Positions 12,063 to 22,789 of a stretch of DNA of 64,000 nucleotides are shown here, piece by piece. Each line of letters opens with the position of its first letter. Within the stretch, counting starts at the first letter, position 1. The position numbers and the translations under genes were made by a program. Location: assembly GCA_002197995.1 (NCBI GenBank), contig NGZR01000002.1, forward strand, positions 8,866,001 to 8,930,000, read 5' to 3'. Under the pieces are notes generated by a model. That model did not search any database. It was not told the origin of the DNA and saw nothing but the letters and a program-made list of their open reading frames with translations. This stretch comes from Gaeumannomyces sp. JS-464. Its lineage: Eukaryota; Ascomycota; Sordariomycetes; Magnaporthales; Magnaporthaceae.

Positions 12063-13325
12063 TATACCGAATTCGAACTGGACAACCCGGCGTCCATAGA
12101 AGACATGAAGCGCCGCAGCAACTACATTCTATGAGACTACATCACGTTCCGAAGCAAGTTTCAACACCGTGCAGTGGAGGTCCTCTTTCCCTTCTGCACC
12201 CAAACCTACGACCTCAAGATTCGCGGGGGCATACCGGACGCGCGCGTCGTCAGCTCAGGCGCCAAGGTGGGCCAGCGCCCCAAGGGCGAGCCGCCGTTCA
12301 GTGTGGATCTCGGAAAATGCAGCGTGGGCAATACCTTGGCCTCTTGGAACTGCATTTTCAACGAGGCAAACAACGTGAAAGGTTCCCCGGGGAACCAAAC
12401 GCTGCACCTACAGGCCTCGCCAAACGACTCGCGGTTGCGGGGCGGTGAGGCCAGCGGTGCGCAGGACTCGATAGACCGGTCGTCGTCTGTCATGTTTGGT
12501 CTGGACTACCCCTCGGCCCTCGATCTTGCCACAAACATCGTCCAATACCTCATGTGTTCATACATACAGGTTGCTGTTCCCGATAAAGGCTCCAACCAAA
12601 CCCGAATTACCATGTTCAGAAACAGAAATGAAGTCGGGGCTGCGATATACGTCGGTCTCTTCGATTATAGGTCCTGGACAGATCCGACTTACCGGATTCG
12701 GAGACTCGAGAGAGTCTTCCAGAATTGGGCCACGATAATTTCCGACGCGTGAGTCCGGCGCTCTCCAGCGTACCCACGCTCGGACTCCCCCCTCTCTCTC
12801 CCTCTCTCTTGTTCGACATGCTGCGCCCTAGTTACCATCTAATTGATATCTCCATATCCGCAGATTGCGATCGGTTGAAAGTGAGGAAATGGGCATTGCC
12901 TCGAGCGTCGCCGGCGACGCGTTGCGCAACGAGTCCTACGTCCAGATAGTCTGGCCCTGGCTCATTTTCCTCGCCGCCGAGATCGTAGCCTCCGCCGCGT
13001 TTCTGGCGCTTACCATCAGCGAGCAGGCTCGCAGCGAGTCCACCGGCGGCGGAGGAGATGCCCGGCTGCTTCAAGACCTCAAGAATTCTTCCTTGGCGCC
13101 CCTTGTGGCCCTGAGTGATGAGTCTCGCGCCGCAGCCGGCGGCGGGCTCCGTCCCTTCAAGGAGCTCGAGGAGACGGCCAAGCGCTGCGGGTTAGGCTTG
13201 AGGGGGGCGAGCTGGTCACCGTGACGCGTGACCCGGAGGAGGCGGCAGTGGAGAAGACGCCGTGGCACAAGAAGGCCGGCTTTTGGTTGAAGGTCCGCCG
13301 GGCCCCGAAGAAGGCAGAGAAATGA
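12063..13325 (+). pseudogene. DUF3176-family membrane protein gene, 3' part (split by transposons)
   Basis: Downstream half of the gene that starts before 1107. If the elements at 1108-1878 and 1887-12062 and one copy of each target duplication are removed, codons run in phase across the join (A-L-I-Y-T-E-F). It encodes the luminal domain (FPFCTQTYDL, SVDLGKC), then an intron at 12749-12863 (donor GTGAGT, acceptor CCGCAG), then a C-terminal membrane helix (about VWPWLIFLAAEIVASAAFLAL) and a charged cytoplasmic tail. There are two further lesions. An in-frame TGA lies at 12132-12134. Near 13190 a one-base shift separates the tail from its likely continuation (VRLEGGELVTV ... APKKAEK, stop 13323-13325). 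The copy is therefore a pseudogene even without the insertions, though the lesions may postdate them. GC content is normal, with no heavy RIP. Confidence 0.8.
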
Positions 13326-14249
13326 TTCGGCTAGCTGAGCTGCGGAGCGTCGGGAAAGTAAGGGCGTACCTTTCTTCTCTTTATGTTTGCTCTTTTGATG
13401 CATGCTACGACGGAATACCTGGCAGAACCCGACTATCAGGCGAAACTCTTTTACGTGATGGCCCTACCCTCAAAAAATACGAAACCCGATCTGTCCTTCC
13501 ACCAAGTTCGACTTTGACCGCAAAGCTTTCAAAACCGTCCAAGGACCCGGGCTCCCTCGCCCACGGGCATTTGAGAAAACCATGATCTCTGCAATCCCCG
13601 TTCATAGTCGTCATCCAGAGACGAGGCCTCGGCGGCCGGTGCGGCAGAAACGGCGGTGGCCAGGGCGGCGGTGAGGGTCTGCGGTGGAACGTGTCAGCAT
13701 GAGTGTTGTCCACGGAAGGTGGGCAGGTGGTTTGGCTGGCGGGCCCGCCATATTGGGAACCGCACGGTGGCGACCTGCTCCGATGAGTTCGGGATGTGGA
13801 TTTGAAGAAGTGGTGTGTAGTAGACGCCGGCCGTGGTATATTCTGACAGCCTTCTTCCCCGGCTGGCCACTAGAGGCACACATAAGTCTCGTGACGACCT
13901 CCTCTGCCTCTCTCCAGCCGACTGAGGGAGGCGTCGTTGTCCCCTGCAACCTATGGTTACGTTTCGTTTCTGCTGGGTATCTGGATGGACCACTCGAAAG
14001 TTTTAACCAGTGACCCAAATCCTACGGGTGACAAGGCTTTGGATCTGCTGGCGTTGGTAACCTCGGTATTCGTGGACGGAGATGCATGGTGGCAAATCAT
14101 TCAAGCGTAGAAGTTTTGCTTCCTGATAAAAGCGAACAAGGCCAATTTTTGCAAAAGAAAACCTAGCTACTTGTATGCGGCACCCTTTAACGAGCCATCG
14201 ACTCGCGCTAATACATGTAGACATACAGGAGCGAACTCCCCATCCTCCG
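13326..14249. other. GC-balanced intergenic DNA, no supported gene
   Basis: Base composition is like the flanking genes and there is no RIP. Several overlapping ORFs of 70-135 codons exist on both strands (for example 13684-14013 plus), but none has a family motif, signal peptide or splice pattern that would separate it from chance in GC-rich DNA. Confidence 0.5.
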
Positions 14250-14925
14250 CTAGGCCGGCGTCCCGGGCTTACGGCACGCCACCTGACGGCGGATGATCCA
14301 GAGGTCGCCGAACTCGTCGGCCTGGATGAAAGCGTTGAGGTCGAGCTCGGTCACCGGCCTGGCGCCGTCGAACCGGGCGCAGGTGGCCTTGAGGATGTGG
14401 TTATCGACGATCTCCTGATTGTCGCAGGTCTCGAAGTACTTTGAGGAGTTCCACTGTGTTTGTTTGGAGGTTAGCCTCACGGTTGAAAGGTGGCTACGAC
14501 GGGAAAAAGGCGCAGAGAGCCGAGCTGTCCTCCGGCAAGGGAGGAAGGAAAGGGAGTTGGGGCGGAGGGGAGGCAGAGTTGGGAGAGGAATACGAGAGTC
14601 ACTTACGACCAGCCGACCGTTATCGTTGCCGATCTTCCTGTCGAGCCAGAAGTAGGCGGTATGGTACCAGTTATCGACGGTCAGGCAGTAGCACTGAAGG
14701 ACGGAAGCCGTGGCGCGGGTCCGGTATCCAGCCATCGGTGATGAGACAATCGCTGCACGTCTCGCTGATCTTGGAGGCGGGCCGGTTGGTCTCGCGGGGC
14801 CATTTGCGTGCCATGTCGAGAGAGTAGACGACGGCAGGCGAGCTCTTGGGCATACTGGGGATCATAGCCTCGGCCGTCTGGGGCAGGACGGGGAGGAGAG
14901 CGATGATGGTCTGGAGGAAACGCAT
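14250..14925 (-). pseudogene. Secreted CVNH (cyanovirin-N homology) domain protein, probable frameshift
   Basis: Start at 14925. A signal peptide (MRFLQTIIALLPVLPQTAEA) is followed by two CVNH repeats. Repeat 1 contains SKISETCSDC and CYCLTVDNW, ending IGNDNGRLV. Repeat 2 starts WNSSKYFETC, contains ILKATC and TELDLNAFIQADEFGDLW, and ends at stop 14250-14252. An intron lies at 14454-14606 (donor GTAAGT, acceptor ACACAG) and joins RLV to WNSS in phase. Exon 1 is 319 bases, one more than a multiple of three: the repeat-1 motif shifts frame between LITDGW and TASVLQ (around 14720-14750). I found no GT-AG intron that repairs this. CVNH proteins are small, often secreted fungal lectin-like proteins whose general role is sugar binding. 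Either this is a recent pseudogene or the frame shift is an assembly error. Confidence 0.75.
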
Positions 14926-16037
14926 CTTGTAGGTGGGCTCTTGGGCGGGCTGCTCTTGATGGACAGTGGTAACTTTAGGCTGTCTGCGTCGAGACGAGAA
15001 GGCCGATAGATGAGGGAGAATCTGCTGGCTGTGGATAGGTGGGTTCGAAGGAGGTCTTGCAGCTGATGTCACAGGTAATTATAGACGCGGTTGAGGATGC
15101 TGCCCAGTGGGCGATGTTGGCGCTGCGTAGGTGTGAGAGTAGGCTTGGATGAGGGGTTGTCGTAACTCTGCAGGTGTTGGCGTCGCGTTCTCTCACAGGG
15201 GCATCTGCTAGGACAGTTCTAGTATGGAGTGCCGCCTGACGTCCAACACGGAAGGCTCTGTGGCTAAGAGGATTGGGACGGTTGGGGACTGGGGCGTGCC
15301 TGCCTAGATGAGCAGTAGGTGAGGGAGCAAGAGCAATTGCCCAGCCAAGGTTCCTTGCAGGCGCACGTGTGTCCCCCCTCACGCTAGCAGCTCACAGCTG
15401 GTGAAGAAGACGTAGGGGCACAGGAGGCGGCAGGTAGTAGCTCTCCAGGCTTCAGTCCTTCCTCTTGAACCGCGTATGGCATGTGACAGCCCTTGAAGAA
15501 TGGCACACAGAGTCTTGGTGGTCGTAGGAGTCCACACTGGACTTCCATACATGCATGTCGCAGACGAGGCACCCCTCCTGGCCGCCTACCCAAGGGGGGC
15601 CTTTGGGGAAGAAAGCCTTTGACCTCAACTAACGGCGGGCCATCGCGGCCAGAAGCCTGTTTGCCTCCATTGACAGCCACGAGTGGCTATTTTCCTTGAG
15701 AATCCAGACCACAATGAAGGGTAAAAGAGCCCAACTGCATGAGTTCTCAGATTGCCAGAAACGCACCCAAGGGGATAGATGTCTTTGTTTCTCGAGAATG
15801 TCTTGCTTTGGGGTTGAGGAATAATGTAGCTTTGGGGACGAATTGAGCCTGCAGACCTTTCCTCACACGAACAGCACATTTCTCTACCAGCTCAACGACC
15901 TTTTGCCACCACCCTTCTTCTCTATCACATTGATCATAGCGGAAGAATCAAGCTCTTTGAGAAACGCCAATGCGAAGCGGTTCAAAGTGCTGCGCCGAGG
16001 CAGTAGAAGAGTCTCCGAAGATACCTAGATCTACTGC
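14926..16037. other. GC-balanced intergenic DNA upstream of the CVNH gene
   Basis: Must contain the promoter of the reverse-strand CVNH gene near 14926-15200, but no TATA box is convincing. Open frames such as 14975-15382 and 15384-15680 (minus) are low-complexity Pro/Arg/Ser-rich and lack any recognisable domain. Confidence 0.45.
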
Positions 16038-16352
16038 TTGTTCACTCTCGAAGACCCTACAAGCAACAGCTTGCCCAAAATGGGTTTTCGAGTGCACCAG
16101 TCCATCACAGGTGCCGCCATTATGGGCCCCGTCGAATTTTGCATCGAGCGCCCTGACCGGCGTTTCGACTGGAACAACATCGACTACCCATGCGAGCAAT
16201 GCATGGGCGAGGAGGGAGAAGAAGTTGCATTTATGGGTCCTGTTTTGCAAAGAAAAGGTGCATATAGTAAACCTGTTGGATTGATCTCTATCTTTAAAAA
16301 ACTTGTACAAAAACGCCCGAAAGTCGGAAACCTTCGGGCTTTTTATACATAA
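16038..16352 (+). CDS. Hypothetical ORF (104 codons) at the edge of the GC island
   Basis: Reads MFTLEDPTSNSLPKMGF and includes a paired motif AAIMGPVEF ... VAFMGPVLQ around a CEQC pair. A preceding ACCTAG at 16024-16029 could be a 3' splice site, so it may be the last exon of a longer gene using the open frame at 15843-16028. No family is recognised. The final 30 codons run into AT-rich DNA and a GCCCGAA hairpin, so the true end may differ. Confidence 0.35.
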   Translation: MFTLEDPTSNSLPKMGFRVHQSITGAAIMGPVEFCIERPDRRFDWNNIDYPCEQCMGEEGEEVAFMGPVLQRKGAYSKPVGLISIFKKLVQKRPKVGNLRAFYT

Positions 16353-16419
16353 ATGTGTAATAAAATTAGTAATTTTTTTTCAGCGTTGTCGTATGTTTTA
16401 TAACCACTTAACGAACATT

Positions 16420-16986
16420 TGTAATGCTAATAAGGGTAATAAATGCAAACCCCGGCCGGCCCGGCCGGTTCTACCAGGGGCGTTTTTATTTTTTTTATCA
16501 AGTCGGTGGACCCCTGTTACGACGAAGGCAGGGTGGGGAAAGGCTTAATGGCAGGGCGTTAAAAAAGAGCGGCCCAGGGAAAAAAAAACCCTACCCCGCA
16601 CCTAGCCAAACCGGGGGTTACGTAACGTTAAGGGTGATATGGCTAATATGTTTGCTATGCGACATAACAAACATAGCAAACATAGCATTAGGTAATATGG
16701 GTGATATATTTGCTATGCGGTATAGCAAACACAGCATATATAGCATTTACTATGTACGCTAAACAAATGGACTATATAAAAAAAAGGGTTTCCTTATATT
16801 AAATAAATTTAATTAAAGCTTTGGCATAAGTTAACTTAAATTCGCTTGCGAATAACTTTCGAAGCAAGCAATAAAAGTTACTATTCCTAGCACCCTAGTT
16901 TAATTAAAGCGGCTGTTAAAAATACTGTCCAATTTACATTTAAAGCGCTTTATTTTAGGAATAAACCCTTCGATTTAATTATAACA
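16420..16986 (+). repeat. 5' LTR of Gypsy element E6 (left end approximate)
   Basis: The right end is firm: CCCTTCGATTTAATTATAACA followed by a leader shared with the other Gypsy elements in the window. The downstream half aligns with their LTRs (AATTTAATTAAAGCTTTGGCAT, TTAACTTAA). A TATAAAAAAAAGGG box lies near 16777. The left end at TGTAATGC is chosen because LTRs begin TG, and it is less sure. The first ~200 bp is GC-rich and little mutated, unlike the rest of the element. Confidence 0.6.
16633..16749. repeat. Two 58-bp tandem units with internal palindromes in the E6 LTR
   Basis: Units start at 16633 (GGTGATATGG) and 16691 (GGTAATATGG). Each holds TTTGCTATGC opposed to ATAGCAAAC, giving a potential hairpin. 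They sit upstream of the LTR TATA box, the same position as the 38-bp U3 repeats of the other LTR families. Confidence 0.7.
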
Positions 16987-17038
16987 TTTTAATTAATTTT
17001 ATTTAGCATTTTACCGGAAAACTAAATAATATAACATA

Positions 17039-17452
17039 ATGAGCAGTAGTAAAACGCCTAAAGAAAAAGGAAATACGATTTTCGTTTTTAGTAATAATAA
17101 ATTCGACTTTAAAAACGCTGCTAGTATTACGCGCTTTTTTAAGCTTATATTAATAAAATTTGCTAAAAGCTAAGCTAAAATAAAACAGTTCGAAAAAAAG
17201 TGGTAAATTTTAGCTTATCGCGTTTATCGCAGTTTAAACGTATAAGTTTCTTTTACCGGATTTTTACGAAAGCGAAAATGGCAAATTTAAAACGTTTTTT
17301 ACGAAATGCAAAAGCTATTTTAAATTTTACGAATAGTAATTCGTATATAAAAAGCAAAAAATCGCGTATGCTGTTATTAAACTGGATAGCAAAATGAAAA
17401 AATGGGTTTAATTAACTTAAAATAATTATTTTAAAAGGTATAAAAAAGGTTA
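17039..17452 (+). pseudogene. Gypsy E6 gag, part 1
   Basis: Starts ATG at 17039 (MSSSKTPKEKGNTIFVF), 52 bp after the LTR. The same start, with ATG changed to ATA, is seen in E1 and E3. It continues as capsid-type sequence with RIP stops and is cut by a MITE at TA 17451-17452. Parts 2 and 3 follow at 19717 and 25650. Confidence 0.7.
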
Positions 17453-19716
17453 ACGTGGTTTATTAATAAGTGGACTATATTAACGAGTGAGCTACTTACA
17501 AATGCATTTAAAAAACGTCGGTGCACTTCGTTTAATTTACGGTAAATCTTTTTAAAAATTTAACTAGTTAATATTAAACATTTTTTTATATAAAAATATT
17601 TTTTCCGAATGTTTATTATTACTCCTTTTAGGTTAAGTTGTAATACTGTGTAATATACTGTGCTTATTTTGCTTAATAACTAAGTTAACTTAAAAAAAGT
17701 AATAAATTTAAAAATTTTTTTTACTAAAGAAATAACGTGGTTTACTACTAAATAAATTAAACTATTAAATGGATTATTAACACGCGTTTACGCGTTAATT
17801 AAACTTTATCCAAAAACATTTCCATAATAAACAATAGCAAATAAAAGCGACGAAAGCAAAAATATTTTAACCTTTTAAACTATTAAATTAAATCCGAAAT
17901 TAAACGTTTAAAATGCCGCCAAAATTTACGTGGTTAACTATTTTATTTTCGCCCGGCGTAAAAGCGGCTAACCTGCTCGACGCGATAACGAGCTTAACTT
18001 TCGAAAATTAACTGAATTCGAAAAATAAGCGCTTATTAAATACATAGTCGAGCTGGATTTTCGCGCATTTCCTGCTCGACGTTTTAATGTTAAAAATATA
18101 ACCGACCGATTGCTTGTTAACCGCGACTCGGGCACTGTTAAAACCGATTAAATCGCAAGGTTTATTAAACGTTGTTCGGAATTTAATACGCGTTAAATTT
18201 AATAATACAATTATTAAAAAGCCAAATGCGAAAATTCTAAACTCGTTTTTGTTTAATTTAAATTTATACGGAACATTATAATTAAATATACCATTTTAAA
18301 TAACGATATTTACAATTTCGACGAAACTGGCTTTTTTATAAGCATAATCCCCGCCGTTATAATTATTATAACGTTAAAAAGCCGTAATAAGCAAAATTAA
18401 TCCAGTTTAACAATTAGAAATAAATTACGGTTATTTAAAAGGTTAATTATAACTGTTAAACGATTTCTCCTTTTATTATCGTTAAAAAGCAATACCATTT
18501 AGCTAATTAGTATTTAAAAACTAACGTTTTACGCGATTAGGTTATTTTAACGAGTTTTAACGAGTGGATTACAAACGAGCTTATTTTAAAATAAATTCGG
18601 CATTTTAATAAACACATTACCTTACGCATAAAAGGCTTTTATCGTTTATTAATGCTAAATAGTTACGAAGGTTATTATTTAACGGATTTTAAGCTTTATT
18701 ACTAAAACTATAATATTATTACGCTTTATATACCTTGTATTCGTTTTACTTTTTTTAGCCGTTTAACGTTAAATGTTTTAAACCATTAAAAAAGCGTACG
18801 GCCGATAAATAAAAAACTTAATAAAGTTATACGTTAACTACGTAGTTAAAAGCGAATTCCTTTCGGCGTTTAAAACGGCATTTTTTAATTTTATAATTAA
18901 AAAAACATTCGAAAAAGCTTTTAAAAAACTGGTTTTGCTTTTTTTAATCCGGATTTAATTTTAAAAAAGCTAAATATAAACTTACGAATTTTAACTTTTT
19001 AACAAGCTTTTAAACGACGCCGAACTTTGGACTTTTAAAACGCTTTAAATAGTTAAAAACGCAACTTTGCAATCCAAACATATTAAAACTCGGATTTTTA
19101 ATTACCGGGGTAGCTTTTCGATACTTATGTTAACGGTTATAAACTAGTTTATAAAAGGGTTAAAATAATTATGCATTAAACTAACCTTTTAAAAAAGGAA
19201 AACTTTAAACTTCGCAAAGCGAATAAAATATTAAGCAAATGTCGAAAAGTTAAAAAAACTCGTGTTTAATAAAAAGGGTTATATATTATTAAAAAAGTAC
19301 GAAATGCTTTAAATTAAAAGGAGTTAAATAAGCAATTATAGTAAAAAATTAGCGATTATAAAAGTTAAAAAAGGAAAGCGACGATAATTCGTTAACGATA
19401 TAGCATTTACGGCAAAACTAAATATAATGCGCGCATTTGTTAAAAAAAAAGTAAAAACGTGCGATATGTATAGTTTTAAAAAGTTTAAATGGATTTTTAA
19501 CGTTATTAAGTTAACATGCGTATTAATTAACCGGAAATCGGGTAATAGTAATCCATTCGGTGGTTTAATTTACTCGGTGGTAAATAACGTTATAATAAAT
19601 AATAACTAGTTAAATTTTTAAATTTACCGTAAATTAAACGAAATTTACCAACGTTTTTTATATGCATTTGTTAATGGCTTATTTGTTAATATAGTTTACT
19701 TATTAATAAACCACGT
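17453..19716. mobile_element. 404-bp MITE with long TIRs, split by pogo-like copy 2
   Basis: The left arm (from 17453, ACGTGGTTTATTAATAAG) and inverted right arm (ending 19716) match over about 120 bp, including AAAAAACGT, TTCGTTTAATTTACGGTAAA and AACTAGTTA blocks. TA flanks both ends (17451-17452, 19717-19718). Without the inner transposon (17733-19590) it is about 404 bp and has no coding capacity. The tip is shared with the pogo-like family, so it was probably mobilised by that transposase. Confidence 0.8.
17733..19590 (+). mobile_element. Fot1/pogo-like transposon copy 2 (1,858 bp), inside the MITE
   Basis: TA-flanked (17731-17732, 19591-19592) with TIR ACGTGGTTTAC at left and a degraded matching right end. 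The plus strand shows transposase motifs: FRKLTEFEK near 17999, ALIKYIVELDFRAFP, and NFDETGF near 18317. It is a more diverged copy than the others (different sub-terminal sequence) and heavily RIP-mutated. Confidence 0.8.
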
Positions 19717-20064
19717 TAAAAAATTATTAAACTTATTTTCGCTAATTTCGATATTTTCGAAAAAATTAACAAAATGTTCGAAATCGTCGATAAAACCCGA
19801 ATTGTAAAAAAGAATTACTAGCTTTAAATGATAAAAGCGGCGGTTAAATACGCCGCGGATTTTTAAAAAATTAGCATTAAATTTAACTAAAACAACGCTA
19901 TATTAATACTACATTTTTATAACGGATTGCGAAAAAACGTAAAAAATAAATTCGCAAAATAAAACCGCCCGGGGTTTTTTACGAATTATGTTAAAACGCG
20001 GTTCGTATTAGCGATAAATTATACGAGCGTTAGTAAAAAAAGCTAAAAGTTTAAAAATATAATA
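19717..20064 (+). pseudogene. Gypsy E6 gag, part 2
   Basis: Capsid C-terminal region. One frame holds LHFYNGLRKNVKNKFAK followed by a YISDKLYER motif, matching E3 at 53750-53885. It is interrupted at TA 20063-20064 by pogo-like copy 4. Confidence 0.7.
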
Positions 20065-20255
20065 ACGTGGTTTACAACCGAGCGATACAAACTACTAAGC
20101 GATATACCTACACCCGATTTCCAGTTAATTAACGCGCATATTAACTTAATAACGCTAGGAATTTATTTAAACTATTTGGAATTATATATATCAAATATTT
20201 TTACTTCTTTTTAATAAATACGCGCATTATGTTTAGTTTTACCGCAAATGCTATA

Positions 20256-22116
20256 ACGTGGTTTATTAGTAAATGGGCTATATTAATTAGTAAGCTACGA
20301 TACGCGACCACGTAACACTTTTTCTTTCGCGACCAATTCCTCCGCCCATAACAATATTAATGGGAAACGACGAAAGCCGGGTAATGCTTGCCTTTCGGGC
20401 TTTACAATTTAACCTAAAACTAAGCATACGAAAAGCTGCAAAAATTTACTCGGTCGCGAAAATAATTTTAACGCGTCGGAAACGGGGCCTATTTGCTTAA
20501 CGCGATATTATACCCGGATTACGGAAATTAACGGAATTTAAAAAGGAAGCGCTTATTAAATACATACTCGAGCTGGATTTTCGCGCATTCCCTCCTCGGC
20601 ATTTTAATGTTAAAAATATAACTAACCGATTGCTCGCCGAACGCGACGCGGGTACCGTCGGTAAGCGCTGGGTCGAAAAGTTCGTTAAACGCCGCCCGGA
20701 GCTCGGCACGCGTTAAATTCGAAAATACGATTATTAAAAAGCCAAATGCGAAAATCCCAAGCTCGTTTTTGCTTAATTCGACTTTATGCGGAATATTATA
20801 ACCAAATATGGCATTTTAAATAACGACATTTATAATTTCGACGAAACCGGCTTTTTTATAAGTATAATCGCCGCCGTTATAATTATTATAACATCGGAAG
20901 GCCGTAATAAAGCAAAGTTGGTTTAACTTAATAACCGGGAATAAGTTACAATTATCCAAAGGGTTAATAATTGCGGTTAAGCAATCCCCCTTTTTATTAT
21001 CGTTAAAAGGCAGTATTATTTAGCCAATTGGTATTCGAAAACTAACCTTTTACGCGATTGGGTTATTGCAATAAGTTTTAACGGGTGGATTACGAACGAG
21101 CTTAGTTTAAAATAAATTTAGCATTTCGATAAACACATAGCATCGCGCGCAAATGGCCCCTATCGTTTATTAATGCTAAACGGCTATAAAAACCACCATT
21201 CGACGGATTTCGAGCTTTATTGCTAAAAATATAACATTATTACGCTTTGCATACTTCCGCATTCGTTTTACTTTTTTTAACCGCTTAACGTTAAATGCTT
21301 TAGCCCGTTAAAAAAAGCGTACGGTTAATAAATCGAAAACTTAATAAAGTTATACGTTAATTACGTAATTAAGGTCGAGTTTTTTTCGGCGTTTAAAACG
21401 GCATTTTTTGCTTTTATAACCGAAAAAAACATTTGAAAAGGCTTTCGAAAAGCTAGCTTTGCTTTATTCGATCCGGATTCGGTTTTGGAAAAGCTGGATA
21501 TAAGGTTACGAACTTTAACTCCTTTGAAAAAGCTTTTAAGCGACGCCGAACCTTGGACTTTTAAAACGCCCTAAATAATTAAAAACGCAATTTCGCAATC
21601 CGAACATATTAAAGCTCGGATTTTTAATTACCGGAGCAGTTTTTCGTTACTTATGTTATCGGTTGTAAACCAATTAACGAAAAGGGCTAAAGCAATTATA
21701 CATCGGGTTAACCTTTTGGAAAAAAAAGTGCTTTAAATTACAAAAAGCGAACAAAGCGCTAAGCAAACGCCGAAAGGCTAAAAAACACGTGTTTAATAAA
21801 AAGGGTTACATACTATTAAAAAGGTACGAAATGCTTTGGATTAAAAAAAGCTGGATAAATAGCTATAGTAAAAAATGCGCGATTATAAAAGTTAAAGAAA
21901 AAGGGCGACGACGATTCGTTAACGATATAGCACTTGCGGTAAAACCGGACACAATGCGCGCATTTGCCAAAAGGAAATAAAAACGTCCGATATATACAAT
22001 TCCGAGTAGTTTAAATGGATTTTTAGCGTTATTAGGTTAGCATACGCGTTGATTAATTAAAGGTCGGGGTATTGTAACCTATTAATTAATGTGGCCCACT
22101 TATTAATAAACCACGT
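20256..22116 (+). mobile_element. Fot1/pogo-like transposon copy 3 (1,861 bp), inside copy 4
   Basis: TIRs ACGTGG, flanked by TA (20254-20255, 22117-22118). Plus-strand transposase starts at 20510 with ATA for ATG (PGLRKLTEFKK), and NFDETGF is at 20834-20854. The C-terminal part near 21780-21980 is open for 63 codons. Stops elsewhere are RIP-type. Confidence 0.9.
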
Positions 22117-22789
22117 TACTGCTAACGAGTTATCGTCGCCTTTTTTTTTAACCTTTATAATCGCGCATTTTTTATTGTAATTATTTATTTAGCTTTTGCT
22201 AGTTTAAAACATTTCGTACTTTTTTAATAGTAAATAACCTTTTAAGCTAAACACGTGTTTTTTTTTTAGCTTTTCGGCGTTTACTTAATGCTTTGTTCGC
22301 CATTTTAAACGTAAATATTTCGGCTTAAAAAAAGGCTACTTTATGCATTATCGCTTTCGTTTTTTTTGCAATTTAATTTACAACCGTTAATATAAATATT
22401 AAAAAGCTGTTTTAGTAATTAGTAATTCAAGTTTTAATATATTCGGATTACGAAATTGCTTTTTTAACTATTCGCGGCGTTTTAAAAGTTTAAAGTTTAA
22501 AGTTGTTTAAAAGCGTTTTTAAAAAAGTTAAAATTCGTAGCTTTACATTTAACTTTTTTAAAACCGAATTCGAATTAAAAAAAAGCAAAACTAACTTTTT
22601 AAAAATTATTTCGAATATTCCTTTTTATTATAAAATTAAAAAATGCCGCTTTAAACGCTAAAAGGAATTCGATTTTAATTACGTAATTAACGTATAATTT
22701 TATTAAATTTTCGATTTATTAACCGTACGCTTTTTTTATTAAGCCGAAGCATTTAACGTTAAACGGTTAAAAAAAGTAAAACAAATATA

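Noticed and set aside
13684..14013. 109-codon plus-strand ORF and overlapping minus-strand ORFs
   Set aside because: Low-complexity Gly/Pro/Arg content, no domain, no splice logic; typical of chance frames in GC-rich DNA.
14975..15680. Two reverse-strand ORFs upstream of the CVNH gene
   Set aside because: No recognisable motif. The first overlaps the CVNH promoter, and the residue mix is that of random GC-rich frames.
16315..16344. GCCCGAA ... TTCGGGC hairpin followed by a T run, like a bacterial terminator
   Set aside because: The window is fungal; such terminators do not act on Pol II. It is most likely a chance palindrome or the edge of a repeat.
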